This document shows, in pieces, positions 7,886 through 17,083 of a stretch of DNA of 46,000 nt. Position 1 is the stretch's first letter. The number at the start of each line of letters is the position of its first letter. Both the position numbers and the translations under genes were made by a program. Location of the stretch: positions 1-46,000 of the forward strand of contig JAQXTH010000047.1 of the NCBI GenBank assembly GCA_029219385.1. The letters run 5' to 3'. Source of the DNA: Prevotellaceae bacterium. Its GTDB lineage: Bacteria > Bacteroidota > Bacteroidia > Bacteroidales > Bacteroidaceae. The notes beneath the pieces are model-generated. The model was not told where the DNA came from. It was given only the letters and a program-made list of their open reading frames with translations, and did not search any database.

Positions 7886-8944
7886 ATGATACAAATAGAT
7901 ACACATATCGAGAATTTATTGCTGAGCCACGATTGCGTAATCGTGCCCGGCATCGGTGGTTTTGTCACTCGATATGAGAGTCCTATTATATCAGAAGACG
8001 GAAATGAAATCTATCCGCCTTATCGCTCTATAGGTTTCAACTCCCAACTCAAAACCAACGACGGACTTCTTGCCCAGTCTTATATGATGGCTTACGACAC
8101 CGATTTTCCTAAAGCACAATCGTTGGTTGAAGAAAATACCCGATTTATCCGCAAACAACTTTATCAAACAGGCGAATATGTCTTTGGAACACTTGGAAAA
8201 CTGCAACTTGCCCAAAATCAGTCGCTGATATTCACCCCGACCAATGAGGCCGGCATATTTTCCAAAGATCTCTACGGACTTACCTCTTGTCTTGTCAACA
8301 CACAATCAAACGAAACAGTTGTGGCCAAAGCTACGGAAGAACTCGACCTTACACCCCAAGAAGCACAAGAAACACACGAAACCACTTCTGCCATTCAGCC
8401 TGCCATAAAATACACCCGGCAACCAACCGCCCAACAGCCAACCACCGACGACACACACTATGTGATTCGTATCAACAAAAAGTTTGTCAGCTACACCACA
8501 GGATTGATTGCTGCCATGTTGCTCTACTTTATATTTACAATAGCCCCCTCGTCAAATCCGATAACAACAAATCTGCAAGAAGCCACAATAATCAGCGGCA
8601 TTCAGTCACTGCAAAGCAAACCCACCCAACAGCCACCCACCCGACAAACTCCCAAAAACAACGTTGCAGACTGTCAAGACAAAGACACTACACTCGTTTC
8701 ACAGCCCACACCGGCAGAAACATACACAATTGTCGTTGCAAGCGCAATTAGTGAAAAAGGAGCAAACTCCATCATACAAGATCTTAAAGACAATAATCTC
8801 AACGAAGCACAATTCATAAGCAATGGCAAAATGAACCGCGTAATCTACGCTTCGTATTCTTCTCAGCAGGAGGCCTATTCTGCTCTCAAAACACTACGCT
8901 CACAAAACGACAGATTTTCCTCTGCATGGGTCATGAAACGATAA
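7886..8944 (+). CDS. HU-domain/SPOR-domain membrane protein
   Basis: A 352-residue protein typical of Bacteroidales cell-envelope factors. The N-terminus (IDTHIENLLLSHDCVIVPG) is the tandem HU-CCDC81-like domain, spanning about residues 1-135. A low-complexity Q/T/P-rich linker follows, then one transmembrane helix (about residues 201-220, YTTGLIAAMLLYFIFTI), another P/Q/T-rich stretch and a C-terminal SPOR domain from about residue 275 (ETYTIVVASAISEKGA to SSAWVMKR). SPOR domains bind denuded peptidoglycan at division sites; this protein's own role is not known. By topology the HU part is cytoplasmic and the SPOR part periplasmic. The start is fixed by the family N-terminus and by the promoter. 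Confidence 0.85.
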   Translation: MIQIDTHIENLLLSHDCVIVPGIGGFVTRYESPIISEDGNEIYPPYRSIGFNSQLKTNDGLLAQSYMMAYDTDFPKAQSLVEENTRFIRKQLYQTGEYVFGTLGKLQLAQNQSLIFTPTNEAGIFSKDLYGLTSCLVNTQSNETVVAKATEELDLTPQEAQETHETTSAIQPAIKYTRQPTAQQPTTDDTHYVIRINKKFVSYTTGLIAAMLLYFIFTIAPSSNPITTNLQEATIISGIQSLQSKPTQQPPTRQTPKNNVADCQDKDTTLVSQPTPAETYTIVVASAISEKGANSIIQDLKDNNLNEAQFISNGKMNRVIYASYSSQQEAYSALKTLRSQNDRFSSAWVMKR

Positions 8945-9027
8945 TGCCACATTCTTCACACAAGGCATCATCATAGATTACCACCTCCTTTTGCAAAAGA
9001 AAATCACTATCGCCAAATAACACAATG

Positions 9028-9110
9028 TTTTTATTAAGCCAAATGAACAGAGCCAAGCTTGCTTAGACTATGCCATGGTGAGAAAACGCACTATTAAGAA
9101 CCTTTTTTAT
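9028..9110. repeat. Copy 1 of a dispersed intergenic repeat
   Basis: This stretch aligns with 34508-34590 in the same orientation. About 60 of the first 68 bases match, including AAGCCAAATG and CTATGCCAT, and the similarity fades over the last 15-20 bases. It lies in the gap between the SPOR and FHA genes. No convincing reading frame is shared by both copies. Confidence 0.65.
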
Positions 9111-9120
9111 CTTTCAAACA

Positions 9121-9636
9121 ATGAGAAGAATATCTTGTCCCAAATGCGGACACTACCTCACATTCGACGAAAAAGCATATCCCTCAGACAGAGTGTTGGT
9201 TTTTGTTTGTCCGGCCTGTCAGAAACAATTCAAGATAAAACTCGGCAGCAAAAACACCCGTCCGCAACCGGTCTATGGAAAACTGATTGTTCTTGAAAAT
9301 GCCTTTCACGAACGTCAGGAAATCCCTCTCCATCTCGGTGAAAACATAATAGGGCGATACGTGAAAGGCACGTCGGCCAACAAACCCATAATCACAACAG
9401 ACCCCAGCATAGACACAACCCACTGTATCATAACAGTGAAAAACAATAAAAACAAAAACACAATCCAATTCATACTGAGAGATGCACCAAGTCTCACCGG
9501 CACATTCTATCAAGGCAACATCTTGCGCGACCAAGATAAAATATTTGTCGAAAACGATGCCGTGATAAATATCGGTGGCACTACCATGATTGCACAAATC
9601 ATCAAAGACATACCCTACACACAACAATCCGACTAA
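9121..9636 (+). CDS. Zinc-ribbon and FHA domain protein
   Basis: A 171-residue cytoplasmic protein. The first 40 residues form a zinc ribbon with two CxxC pairs (C6/C9 in SCPKCG and C30/C33 in VCPACQ), like the MJ0042 finger. Residues about 48-165 resemble a forkhead-associated domain: ENIIGRYVKG supplies the glycine-arginine strand, DTTHCIITV the Ser/Thr-His region, and LTGTFYQGNIL the Thr-Gly turn that in FHA domains reads phosphothreonine ligands. No kinase gene is near, so the partner is unknown. The gene ends 13 bp before the likely RelA start and may be co-transcribed with it. Confidence 0.85.
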   Translation: MRRISCPKCGHYLTFDEKAYPSDRVLVFVCPACQKQFKIKLGSKNTRPQPVYGKLIVLENAFHERQEIPLHLGENIIGRYVKGTSANKPIITTDPSIDTTHCIITVKNNKNKNTIQFILRDAPSLTGTFYQGNILRDQDKIFVENDAVINIGGTTMIAQIIKDIPYTQQSD

Positions 9637-9649
9637 AACAATCACAACT

Positions 9650-11872
9650 TTGACAAGCACTATCATAAACCTCTATAAAGAATTGCGCTCACTGCAACCC
9701 GCAGCATTTGACGGAGGCGAATATCGCACTGTCAAAAACATTTTGCGCCTCAACGCAACAACCTCACACACACCTGCCGAAGCCGTTGCACAAATCACCC
9801 GTTCATTAGAAACCGCCATAATCGTGAGTCGCGAAATAGGCATGAACGCAGAGGGCATCAAAGCCTGTCTCCTTTCACCCCATATCACAAACACAAAACA
9901 ACTCGACAACATCAGGCAACAACTTGGCGACAAAGTCTGCACCATTCTCGAAGGAATTATCAACATACAGCAACTCTATCAAAAAAACACCAGCATAGAG
10001 AGCGAAAATTTCCGCAACCTGCTCATCTCGTTTGCAAAAGACATGAGAGTGATACTCATCATGATTGCAGACTGCACCAACACCATGCGTAAGATGAGCA
10101 AACTGTGTTCCGATGACAAAGAAACAAAGAAGACTATCGACCCCAACGATTATAGTCCTCAATTCATCACTCGCATTGCCGGCGAAGCCTCCTTCTTATA
10201 CGCTCCGCTCGCCCACAAACTCGGTCTCTACAAAATCAAAAGCGAACTCGAAGACATCTCGCTGAAAATACTCAACCACGATGCCTACTACCACATAAAA
10301 GAGAAACTCAACTCGACCAAGAGTGCGCGCGACACATACATCAATAACTTTATCGGCCCCATTGAAGCACAACTCTCTGCACAACACCTCAAATTCCACA
10401 TCAAGGGACGCACAAAAAGCATCCACTCCATTTGGCAGAAAATGAAAAAACAACACTGCGAGTTTGAAGGTGTCTACGACTTGTTTGCCATACGCATTAT
10501 TTTGGACTCACCACCCAACAAAGAAAAACTTCATTGCTGGCAAACATATAGCATCATCACCGATATGTATCAACCCAACCCCAAGCGACTGAGAGACTGG
10601 TTATCAATACCCAAGAGCAACGGCTATGAAAGTCTCCACATCACTGTGCTCGGGCCACAAAACAAATGGGTGGAAGTGCAAATACGCACCGAGCGCATGG
10701 ACGACATTGCTGAACATGGTCTCGCTGCCCATTGGCGATATAAAGGCATAAAAACAGAAGAGAAAGGCATTGAAAATTGGCTGTCAAGCATTCGCGCCGC
10801 CCTGGAAGTGGAAGGCGACACAATGAAGATGATGGACCAATTCAAGACAGACCTTCAGGCCGACGAGGTATATATCTTCACACCCAAAGGCGACCTCTAC
10901 AAACTTATAAAAGGTGCCACTGTGCTCGACTTTGCCTACAATATCCACACCAACATAGGCGACCATTGTATTGGTGCACTTGTAAACAATCGCAACGCTT
11001 CTATGAGGCAGGAACTTCACAGCGGCGACCAAGTCACCATTCTCACCTCCTCCACACAGACACCCAAACACGCATGGCTCGAATATGTCGTTACGGGACG
11101 CGCCAAAAGCAAGATTCGTCAGTCGCTCAACGAAATAGAAGCCAAGCAGGCCGGCATTGCAAAAGAAATGATTGAGCGGAAATTCAAAAACCGCAAAATC
11201 GAATACAACGCAAACTATCTCAACACCGTAATAAAAAAGATGGGCTACAAAGACGTAAACGAATTTTACCGCAAAGTAGCCGACGACCAAATAGATTTTA
11301 ATGACATTGCAGAACAATATCTGCTTGTCTTAAAAAAAGAAAACGGTGAGGCAGAAAGCACTGCTCCGCTCCACAAGGCAGAAGAATTTAAGCTCGGTCT
11401 TGACACGCGCGAAAGCAACAATTCAAACGATGAACTCGTAATAGACCGCAACATCAAAGGACTCGACTATACTCTGGCAAAATGCTGCTCGCCCATATAC
11501 GGCGACGACATCTTCGGATTTGTCACAGTGAACAACGGCATTAAGATACACCGCACAAATTGTCCAAACGCTGCGGCACTGAGAGAAAAATGTGGCTACC
11601 GCATAGTCAAGGCACGCTGGTCAGGAGAAGAAGGAAAAGGAACATATTCCATTGCCCTACACATCGTTGGCAACGACGACCTCGGAGTGGTAAACAACAT
11701 CTCGTCTGTAATCAGCAAGGAGGCTAAAGTAAACATTCGTTCTTTCAGCATTGACAGCCACGACGGCCTATTTGAAGGAACGCTGACAATCACACTCAAC
11801 GATACTCACCAATTAGACTCCATCATTAAGAAACTTAAAGGAATTAAAGGCGTTAAAAACATCAGTCGCTAA
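9650..11872 (+). CDS. relA: RelA-type (p)ppGpp synthetase with inactive HD hydrolase domain
   Basis: A long RSH protein of about 740 residues: HD-like domain, synthetase, TGS, helical and zinc-finger (AKCCSPIYGDDIFGF) domains, and a C-terminal ACT domain. The synthetase is intact: RTKSIHSIWQKM, YDLFAIRII, KSNGYESLHITV and VEVQIRT...HGLAAHW are all present. The hydrolase domain has lost its hallmark: the HDxxED stretch of SpoT is replaced by ACLLSPHITNT, and DRxHN is replaced by DCTNT. I infer a synthetase-only stringent-response enzyme, with a separate SpoT elsewhere. No ATG fits the N-terminus. TTG at 9650, 14 bp after the FHA stop, is my choice; TTG at 9590 would overlap the FHA gene. Confidence 0.88.
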   Translation: MTSTIINLYKELRSLQPAAFDGGEYRTVKNILRLNATTSHTPAEAVAQITRSLETAIIVSREIGMNAEGIKACLLSPHITNTKQLDNIRQQLGDKVCTILEGIINIQQLYQKNTSIESENFRNLLISFAKDMRVILIMIADCTNTMRKMSKLCSDDKETKKTIDPNDYSPQFITRIAGEASFLYAPLAHKLGLYKIKSELEDISLKILNHDAYYHIKEKLNSTKSARDTYINNFIGPIEAQLSAQHLKFHIKGRTKSIHSIWQKMKKQHCEFEGVYDLFAIRIILDSPPNKEKLHCWQTYSIITDMYQPNPKRLRDWLSIPKSNGYESLHITVLGPQNKWVEVQIRTERMDDIAEHGLAAHWRYKGIKTEEKGIENWLSSIRAALEVEGDTMKMMDQFKTDLQADEVYIFTPKGDLYKLIKGATVLDFAYNIHTNIGDHCIGALVNNRNASMRQELHSGDQVTILTSSTQTPKHAWLEYVVTGRAKSKIRQSLNEIEAKQAGIAKEMIERKFKNRKIEYNANYLNTVIKKMGYKDVNEFYRKVADDQIDFNDIAEQYLLVLKKENGEAESTAPLHKAEEFKLGLDTRESNNSNDELVIDRNIKGLDYTLAKCCSPIYGDDIFGFVTVNNGIKIHRTNCPNAAALREKCGYRIVKARWSGEEGKGTYSIALHIVGNDDLGVVNNISSVISKEAKVNIRSFSIDSHDGLFEGTLTITLNDTHQLDSIIKKLKGIKGVKNISR

Positions 11873-11880
11873 ACCACACA

Positions 11881-11920
11881 GATGCCGTTTGACAAATATC
11901 AACATTTGTCAAACGGCATC
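11881..11920. terminator. Bidirectional terminator between relA and the TPR gene
   Basis: A perfect 16-bp inverted repeat, GATGCCGTTTGACAAA (11881-11896) and TTTGTCAAACGGCATC (11905-11920), with an 8-nt loop between convergent genes. The right arm also encodes the last codons and the TGA stop of the TPR gene on the minus strand. Confidence 0.8.
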
Positions 11921-14095
11921 TTCCATTATATTTATCGACATATCCTTCACTCCCAAAGAACGCAACAAATCTCTATCTTCTTCTGAAAAAGAAAACTTCG
12001 CGTCTTTTTCTCCCAATGTTTTGCGATAACAATCTATTGCCTCCGCATTGCGCCCCAAGGCAAAATAGACATGACCGGCATTAAAGAAGTCCGACTTGCC
12101 GGCCTCTGCATTATGCAACAGTTTCTCGCTATATTTCAATGCTTTTTCAATGTCACCCTCTCTCAACAGACACCAAACCAAAAGTCTCTCGGTCTTCAAA
12201 CTGCCCGGATTGACATAGTCCTCCTTAAACAACACCTCGCGCGCCTCTCCATATCTGCCACATCTACCTAATGCCACAGCATAACTATAAAGCGACAAAA
12301 CCGGCGACTCTTTCTCATACAATCCGGCATAAATCTCGACAGTCTTCTCTATCTTGCCCACATTGGCGCAACAAACCGCATAGACCGACAACAATTCGTC
12401 TGTGACACCGGCACCAGACTTCACAACATTTTCAAAATGAACTATCGCGCCTTCATAATCATGCTTCATGGAGCAACAGAAAGCACAAAGCAACTCTTCC
12501 TTTTTTGTCAAATCACGTTTTTTCGCCAATAAATCAAACACTCTCACTGCCTGACTATATTGATGTTGGTTATAAGCCTCCATGGCAACAATACTCAAAT
12601 CTTTACTCTCAATGCGAGGGCTAACCAAAGCTTTGTCTAAGATAAAAATATCGTCACCCTCGGCAAATGGGTTTCCTTCTATTTCGTGATTCAATTTCAG
12701 CATAAACAGACGATAAATATCCTGCATATAAAGCAAGGCAAAAGCAAGGCCGTGATTTAAATTCAGCGAAAGATTAAACGACTTTACCAAATTAAAGAAT
12801 TTATTCATAAGAGCATCTCTTGCCATACTTTCAATATCATACCTGCGTATTATCGCAGAGTTGAAGGAAAATTGTTTAACCTCCTTACGAAACGCTTCGG
12901 GCAGAGTGCCCCATATTTCAGCAATGGAATATTTGTCGGAGTCACAGACCGTTTGTCCTTTAACTGTATCGTCCATCAGATTGAGAAAATGATATTCCTC
13001 AAGATTGTTGAGCGGAAACGGTTTGAGCCAGTTTCTCACTTCATTGAAAAACGGCCCCGTCTTCATCTTTGAAAAAGCATAGAAAAACATATCAACTCCA
13101 CATTCTGCCTTTTCGGTAATAGACATCATGCCTTTGCGAATGCGATGTATCGTGTCGGGGTCAACACCGGGTGGCAAATCAACTTCTTCGTCTTCAATCA
13201 ATTCCTGAAACTTCTGAGGATTGACACTCTCACGCAAATTCATCATAAGCGGCATGAAATCCTGCTCTATCTGCAAACGAATGCGCTTGGTGTTGCTCAA
13301 AATGAAATAAAAGATCTGAAGCAACGCCCATGTGGCCGACAACTCGGGTCTGAAATCAAACAACTCGTGGGGAGCTCTTATCTCAAAAATGTCGCGATGC
13401 TCATAGATAACCAGCGACAATCCCACCAAAGCCCGGCATGCAGTCCGCTCATTTGAATTATCTATCAGTGAAAGCAACAAATCCAACTTATTTTCATCAT
13501 AAAAATAAAGCAAAGACAATGTGAGTGCACTCACAAGCCACTGTTTCTCGGCATCACACAAATAATCTGCCTCAAACATCTTGCTGAGCACATTTTTGTC
13601 TTCTTCCGACAGCTTAGCAATCACCCATATATAATCAAAAAACTCTTCTACCAACTCTTTGTGAACATTGTCGATCGAAGTGTTGTCACCCTCTGTGATA
13701 CTTGCAAACAAATGCTGCTGAGACAAAGTCTGCAACCTGTTTGTATAGTACGCCAAGGTGCGCGACTGACGACCAACATTTTTCACCTTGTAATAATAAT
13801 AACTCACAGAATCTTTAATTCCCTTGCTACGCTTCACCTTCTCGGCCAACACCAACACACGACCTCTCAACGACTCATATACCTCCTTGCGCCTTTTGTC
13901 TTCAACACCCTCAGAGAAATATCTTATCATAAGGCTGTATGCCTCCTCTATTTTTATGCACTCATCCATCAAAGCATATTCCTGCAGACCCGAAATCTGT
14001 TGCTTCTGCAAATCAAGCGCAGCGGCCAGATGTCCTTGTTTAAGAAGAGTGAGTGTCTTTTTATAGTCTGTATAATATTGTTTGTGTGTCATCAT
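11909..14095 (-). CDS. Large tetratricopeptide-repeat protein
   Basis: A 728-residue helical protein without a signal peptide or membrane segment. The C-terminal third (from about residue 500) contains recognisable TPR units, for example AYNQHQYSQAVRVFDLLAKK, HDYEGAIVHFENVV, GRYGEAREVLF and ALGRNAEAIDCYRKTL. The N-terminal 450 residues are helical but match nothing I can name. Bacteroidales genomes carry similar uncharacterised TPR proteins; TPRs mediate protein-protein contacts. It lies 9 bp downstream of the lipoprotein gene and so is probably co-transcribed with it. The last three codons and the stop lie in the terminator stem. Two ATGs are adjacent at the start (MMTHKQYY). Confidence 0.8.
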   Translation of the reverse strand: MMTHKQYYTDYKKTLTLLKQGHLAAALDLQKQQISGLQEYALMDECIKIEEAYSLMIRYFSEGVEDKRRKEVYESLRGRVLVLAEKVKRSKGIKDSVSYYYYKVKNVGRQSRTLAYYTNRLQTLSQQHLFASITEGDNTSIDNVHKELVEEFFDYIWVIAKLSEEDKNVLSKMFEADYLCDAEKQWLVSALTLSLLYFYDENKLDLLLSLIDNSNERTACRALVGLSLVIYEHRDIFEIRAPHELFDFRPELSATWALLQIFYFILSNTKRIRLQIEQDFMPLMMNLRESVNPQKFQELIEDEEVDLPPGVDPDTIHRIRKGMMSITEKAECGVDMFFYAFSKMKTGPFFNEVRNWLKPFPLNNLEEYHFLNLMDDTVKGQTVCDSDKYSIAEIWGTLPEAFRKEVKQFSFNSAIIRRYDIESMARDALMNKFFNLVKSFNLSLNLNHGLAFALLYMQDIYRLFMLKLNHEIEGNPFAEGDDIFILDKALVSPRIESKDLSIVAMEAYNQHQYSQAVRVFDLLAKKRDLTKKEELLCAFCCSMKHDYEGAIVHFENVVKSGAGVTDELLSVYAVCCANVGKIEKTVEIYAGLYEKESPVLSLYSYAVALGRCGRYGEAREVLFKEDYVNPGSLKTERLLVWCLLREGDIEKALKYSEKLLHNAEAGKSDFFNAGHVYFALGRNAEAIDCYRKTLGEKDAKFSFSEEDRDLLRSLGVKDMSINIMEDAV

Positions 14096-14104
14096 GATAT
14101 GAAA

Positions 14105-15055
14105 TTATTTTATGCAAAGCGTATCAGCCGAAAAAATCTCTCCCACCGCCGACCATTGCTTCAGCCTTTCCACTACAGTCACAATGTTTGTATCGCAGGG
14201 AGCACCGCTCTTTGCGAAATCATTTTTAGGTTTTATTGAAACAACCGTTTGTTTGTCGAGAAACAAAGATTTAAGCGTTGTCTCCGAGATTTCGGGCATT
14301 GTTGCTTGAGCGCAAAGTTGTTTGACAACAATATCGTATGCCCTCTGCAATTTAACCATTTGTTTTTGTTTGGCCATATCGTGCCACGACCCCATGTTAA
14401 AAGCATATCCCGCAAAACCGTCGGTTGAGATACGCCCTATCTTGAGAGCATCATATCCGGCATTGCCTGCTTTCACAACCTGCAGACGCGCCAAGACAGC
14501 CGCGTCGAGTTGGCCGGAAACAAGCATTTTGGCGCGAAGTTCCACACTGTTGATTTGGGGTCTCAATATCTGTCCCTTTCTTTTGGTAATCTGCTCAACC
14601 ACCTTGTCGCAATAATAATCCTCAAGCGAAAACCTCGTGGCCGCTATCATGCGGTCATCAAGTTGAGCCACTTTAGATATGCGCAACACCTTGTTGGCAA
14701 CCAACCCCATGTCGCGTTTGGTCGCAAAGGCAAACCTCACAGGTTTCTTCTGCCATTGCCACCATCCCACTCTGAACAAGTCGGTCATGGCAACATCGGC
14801 ATTACCTTCTGCCAACGATTTCTCACAATCCATCTGCGACCGATAGACACAAAACTTCACCGCCAAACCAAGCGAATCCAATATGCCCCTATCGTTTGCA
14901 ATCATCAATGGCAACGCATCGAGCGAAGGAAAAACAGCCACTACTATCTCGGTGGTATCGTCTTGCAAACGTTCCACCCGCTTGCTGTCACCACTTTTTT
15001 CACACGAAGTCAACAGCAACACAAACAAACAACATATATATGCGACCAATTTCAT
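14105..15055 (-). CDS. ABC-type substrate-binding lipoprotein (NMT1/THI5-like)
   Basis: A 316-residue periplasmic binding protein fold with a lipoprotein signal. The hydrophobic stretch CCLFVLLLTSC ends in a lipobox cysteine at about residue 18, and the mature protein starts CEKSGDSK. The body resembles SsuA/ThiY/NMT1 binding proteins (VAVFPSLDALPLMIANDRGI, then EGNADVAMTDLFRV). Such proteins deliver organic sulfonates, thiamine precursors or nitrate-like solutes to an ABC importer. No permease or ATPase gene is adjacent, so the ligand and transporter are unknown. The downstream partner in the operon is a TPR protein, an unusual pairing for a transporter component. Confidence 0.82.
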   Translation of the reverse strand: MKLVAYICCLFVLLLTSCEKSGDSKRVERLQDDTTEIVVAVFPSLDALPLMIANDRGILDSLGLAVKFCVYRSQMDCEKSLAEGNADVAMTDLFRVGWWQWQKKPVRFAFATKRDMGLVANKVLRISKVAQLDDRMIAATRFSLEDYYCDKVVEQITKRKGQILRPQINSVELRAKMLVSGQLDAAVLARLQVVKAGNAGYDALKIGRISTDGFAGYAFNMGSWHDMAKQKQMVKLQRAYDIVVKQLCAQATMPEISETTLKSLFLDKQTVVSIKPKNDFAKSGAPCDTNIVTVVERLKQWSAVGEIFSADTLCIK

Positions 15056-15080
15056 CTTGCAGGCAAGTCAAACTACAAAA

Positions 15081-15122
15081 CGAGGCGATAGTCGGACACA
15101 ATCCCCCCGACTGTTCGCCTCG
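15081..15122 (-). terminator. Intrinsic terminator after pgk
   Basis: The arms CGAGGCGA (15081-15088) and TCGCCTCG (15115-15122) enclose a second short paired segment (AGTCGG with CCGACT). On the minus strand the stem is followed by TTTTG. It separates pgk from the lipoprotein gene downstream. Confidence 0.75.
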
Positions 15123-15139
15123 TTTTATATTATGATTGA

Positions 15140-16393
15140 TTATTCGCCCTTAATGGCGGCAACACCCGGGAGCACCTTGCCCTCGATAGCCTCAAGCAAT
15201 GCGCCACCACCGGTGGAGATATAAGAAACCTTGTCGGCAAGTCCAAACTTGTTGACACAAGCCACAGAGTCGCCACCACCTACCAAAGAGAAAGCACCCT
15301 CGGCAGTAGCCTCGGCCACAGCCTCACCTACAGCACGCGAACCGGCACAGAAGTTATCAAACTCAAACACACCGGCAGGACCATTCCAAAGAATAGTCTT
15401 TGCACCCTTTATGGCAGCAGCAAATTTCTCACGCGTCTGAGGACCGGCATCGAGACCTTCCCAACCCTCGGGAATTGCGTTTGAAGGACAAATCTTTTGG
15501 TTGGCATCGTTGCTGAAAGAATCGCCGCAAACAGAGTCAACGCCAAGAACAAGTTCTACACCGTTTTTCTTTGCAAGTTCCTCTACACCGAGAGCCACAT
15601 CGAGTTTGTCGAGCTCTACGATAGAATTACCAATCTCGCCGCCATGAGCCTTCATAAAGGTGTAGGTCATACCGCCGCAAAGAATCAACTTATCAACCTT
15701 GCCAAGAAGATTTTCAATGATACCGATTTTAGAAGAAACCTTTGAGCCACCCATGATTGCCACAAACGGACGCTTGATGTTGCTCAACACGTTGTCAACA
15801 GCCTGCACCTCTTTTTCCATCAAAAGACCCAACATCTTGTTGTCGGTGTCAAAATAGTCGGCGATAACAGCAGTAGAAGCGTGTTTGCGATGGGCAGTGC
15901 CAAAGGCATCCATCACATAGCAGTCTGCGTATGAAGCAAGAGTCTTGGCAAATTCCTTCTGGCTTGCCTTCATTGCCTTTTTAGCCTCGTCGTATTCGGG
16001 AGTACCTTTTTCAACACCCACGGGCTTTCCCTCTTCCTCAGGATAGTAGCGAAGGTTTTCGAGCAAAAGCACCTCGCCCGGTTTCAGAGCGGCGGCAGCC
16101 TCTTGTGCCTTAGCGCAATCGGGAGCAAATTTCACTTCTGCCACGCCGAGAGCCTTTGCCACTGCGTCTTTAATCTGACCGAGAGAAAGTTTGGGATTAA
16201 CCTTACCCTTGGGTTTACCCATGTGGCTCATGATGATGAGAGCACCGCCCTCGTTGAGAATTAACTTGAGCGTAGGCAATGCACCGCGAATGCGGGTATC
16301 GTCGGTGATGTTGCCATTTTCATCAAGAGGCACGTTGAAGTCAACGCGCACGATAGCCTTTTTACCGGCAAATTTGTAATCGTTAATGTTCAT
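15140..16393 (-). CDS. pgk: Phosphoglycerate kinase
   Basis: A 417-residue glycolytic enzyme that transfers phosphate from 1,3-bisphosphoglycerate to ADP. The N-terminal signature [15 protein letters not shown] is present, followed by [11 protein letters not shown] (substrate region), [10 protein letters not shown]-like [13 protein letters not shown], and the C-terminal nucleotide loop [16 protein letters not shown] and STGGGALLE. The length is normal. The ATG at 16393 gives the usual Bacteroidales N-terminus. The gene is last in the tkt-rpiB-nth-pgk series, 33 bp after nth, with a terminator behind it. Confidence 0.97.
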   Translation of the reverse strand: MNINDYKFAGKKAIVRVDFNVPLDENGNITDDTRIRGALPTLKLILNEGGALIIMSHMGKPKGKVNPKLSLGQIKDAVAKALGVAEVKFAPDCAKAQEAAAALKPGEVLLLENLRYYPEEEGKPVGVEKGTPEYDEAKKAMKASQKEFAKTLASYADCYVMDAFGTAHRKHASTAVIADYFDTDNKMLGLLMEKEVQAVDNVLSNIKRPFVAIMGGSKVSSKIGIIENLLGKVDKLILCGGMTYTFMKAHGGEIGNSIVELDKLDVALGVEELAKKNGVELVLGVDSVCGDSFSNDANQKICPSNAIPEGWEGLDAGPQTREKFAAAIKGAKTILWNGPAGVFEFDNFCAGSRAVGEAVAEATAEGAFSLVGGGDSVACVNKFGLADKVSYISTGGGALLEAIEGKVLPGVAAIKGE

Positions 16394-16426
16394 GACTTTA
16401 TGTTTTTTAAAGTTAGTAATTGTATT

Positions 16427-17071
16427 TCAATCTTTCTTTGTCTGAAAATATCTGCACACGTCGGTCAGTCCACACTTTGTGCATTTAGGCCTCAGTGCCG
16501 TGCAGGTGTATCGCCCGTGGTAGAGCAACCAAAAATGCGACTGCGCCACTTTTTCATGAGCAATGTGCTTTTTCAGCTCCAACTCTACGGAGAGTGGCGT
16601 TTTGCAACGCTGCGAAACAAGCCCCAATCTGTGGCTCACCCTATAGACATGAGTATCGACAGCCAAAGCCGCCTCCTTAAACACCAGAGCCAACACCACA
16701 TTGGCCGTTTTGCGACCAACTCCGGGCAGGGCAACCAACTGTTCCATTTCGCGAGGCAATTCTCCGCCATATTGCTCTGCGAGTTTCACTGAAAGTCCTC
16801 TCAGATATTTTGCCTTGCTGTTGGGATAGGAAACCGACTTGATATATTCCAATATATCGCTCTCCGTGGCCTTGGCCATATCACCGGCCGTGGGATATGC
16901 TTCAAACAATCGCGGGGTGACAAGGTTCACCCTCTTGTCGGTGCACTGGGCCGACAACACCACTGCCACAAGCAATTGAAAAGGCGTTTCATAGTGCAAC
17001 TCTGTATCTACGGGAGGCATTTCCGCCTCCAGATAGTCGAGCACATACTTATAAAGATCGGCCTTTCTCAT
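16427..17071 (-). CDS. nth: Endonuclease III (DNA glycosylase/AP lyase)
   Basis: A 214-residue base-excision repair enzyme that removes oxidised pyrimidines and nicks abasic sites. The helix-hairpin-helix LPGVGRKTANVVL contains the catalytic Lys121, and LAVDTHVYRVS contains Asp139, one residue offset from E. coli K120/D138. The C-terminal iron-sulfur loop is complete: C190-x6-C197-x2-C200-x5-C206. It sits between rpiB (13 bp gap) and pgk, apparently within a sugar-phosphate operon. Nothing in the sequence suggests loss of activity. Confidence 0.96.
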   Translation of the reverse strand: MRKADLYKYVLDYLEAEMPPVDTELHYETPFQLLVAVVLSAQCTDKRVNLVTPRLFEAYPTAGDMAKATESDILEYIKSVSYPNSKAKYLRGLSVKLAEQYGGELPREMEQLVALPGVGRKTANVVLALVFKEAALAVDTHVYRVSHRLGLVSQRCKTPLSVELELKKHIAHEKVAQSHFWLLYHGRYTCTALRPKCTKCGLTDVCRYFQTKKD

Positions 17072-17083
17072 TTTCAGACAGCG

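Noticed and set aside
9075-9296. A 73-codon plus-strand frame before and into the FHA gene
   Set aside because: Overlaps the zinc-ribbon coding region in another frame and has no family resemblance.
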